64,000 nt of DNA from Odontocerum albicorne. Its lineage: Eukaryota; Arthropoda; Insecta; Trichoptera; Odontoceridae. The translations under genes were made by a program, and so were the position numbers. Where the stretch lies: NCBI GenBank assembly GCA_949825065.1, contig OX463848.1, forward strand, positions 44,717,601 through 44,781,600. The letters are read 5' to 3'. How positions within the stretch are numbered: the stretch's first letter is position 1; each line of letters opens with the position of its first letter. Below, one piece after another: positions 63,960-64,000 of this stretch. Below the pieces are notes generated by a model, which had not been told where the DNA came from, did not search any database, and was given only the letters and a program-made list of their open reading frames with translations.

Positions 63960-64000
63960 AAGCATATCCCATACGAATAAATTTATGAACTTTATTTTCA

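Overview
This is an A+T-rich insect nuclear window made almost entirely of transposable elements (TEs), their deletion derivatives and tandem repeats. One host coding exon stands out: positions 13854-13937 (+) encode a 28-residue start, MLKFIRGKGQQPSAERQRLQ..., followed by RELFAFRK. I recognise this as the N-terminus of Lethal(2) giant larvae (l(2)gl), with a branch point and acceptor upstream and an AAG|GTAAGC donor downstream. I could not find the next l(2)gl exon, so most of the 50 kb to the right is probably one very long intron packed with TEs, and the 14 kb to the left is 5' intron or upstream DNA. The RTE-like LINE debris and TE mix look like what I associate with moths and butterflies, but that placement is a guess. 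Nothing bacterial or viral is present.

Layout. 0-14 kb: tandem repeat, RTE LINE debris, a Harbinger MITE, piggyBac-type (TTAA) MITEs, mariner elements of four lineages, a Penelope-like (PLE) 3' end and two hAT derivatives. 13.8 kb: the l(2)gl exon. 14-18 kb: a hAT with nested elements, a 45-bp minisatellite split by a TTAA MITE, and a 1.07-kb hAT. 19-21 kb: a PLE GIY-YIG remnant running into a 31-bp satellite that carries its last codons. 22-29 kb: mariner, several LINE 3' ends, a 44-bp minisatellite and TTAA MITEs. 30.2-31.3 kb: a 29-bp satellite. 32-45 kb: a Jockey-type LINE with target-site duplication (TSD), mariners, a solo LTR inside a LINE, a 270-bp foldback and PLE copies. 45.9-50.4 kb: a long inverted repeat (about 0.87-kb arms) whose right arm holds a second solo LTR. 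51-64 kb: LINE ends, a pogo-like element, a hAT with 8-bp TSD, PLEs, a BovB-like LINE with 16-bp TSD, SINEs and a mariner cut off near the right edge.

Most notable signals: (1) the octamer TACGAGTA/TACTCGTA occurs 16 times, and in four places a sister copy shows it is an exact 6-bp insertion at a TA, matching the excision footprint known for Minos (Tc1 family), although I see no Minos element here; (2) PLE 3' ends carry a CTGANGA-stem-GAAA core whose stem is kept by compensating changes, a hammerhead-like candidate; (3) two PLE copies have a terminal piece repeated in inverted orientation, one with a 12-bp TSD; (4) a satellite whose monomer equals the end of a PLE ORF; (5) tRNA-derived SINEs and a LINE share a 3'-tail hairpin. 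No TE reading frame appears intact; all show stops, frameshifts or truncation.
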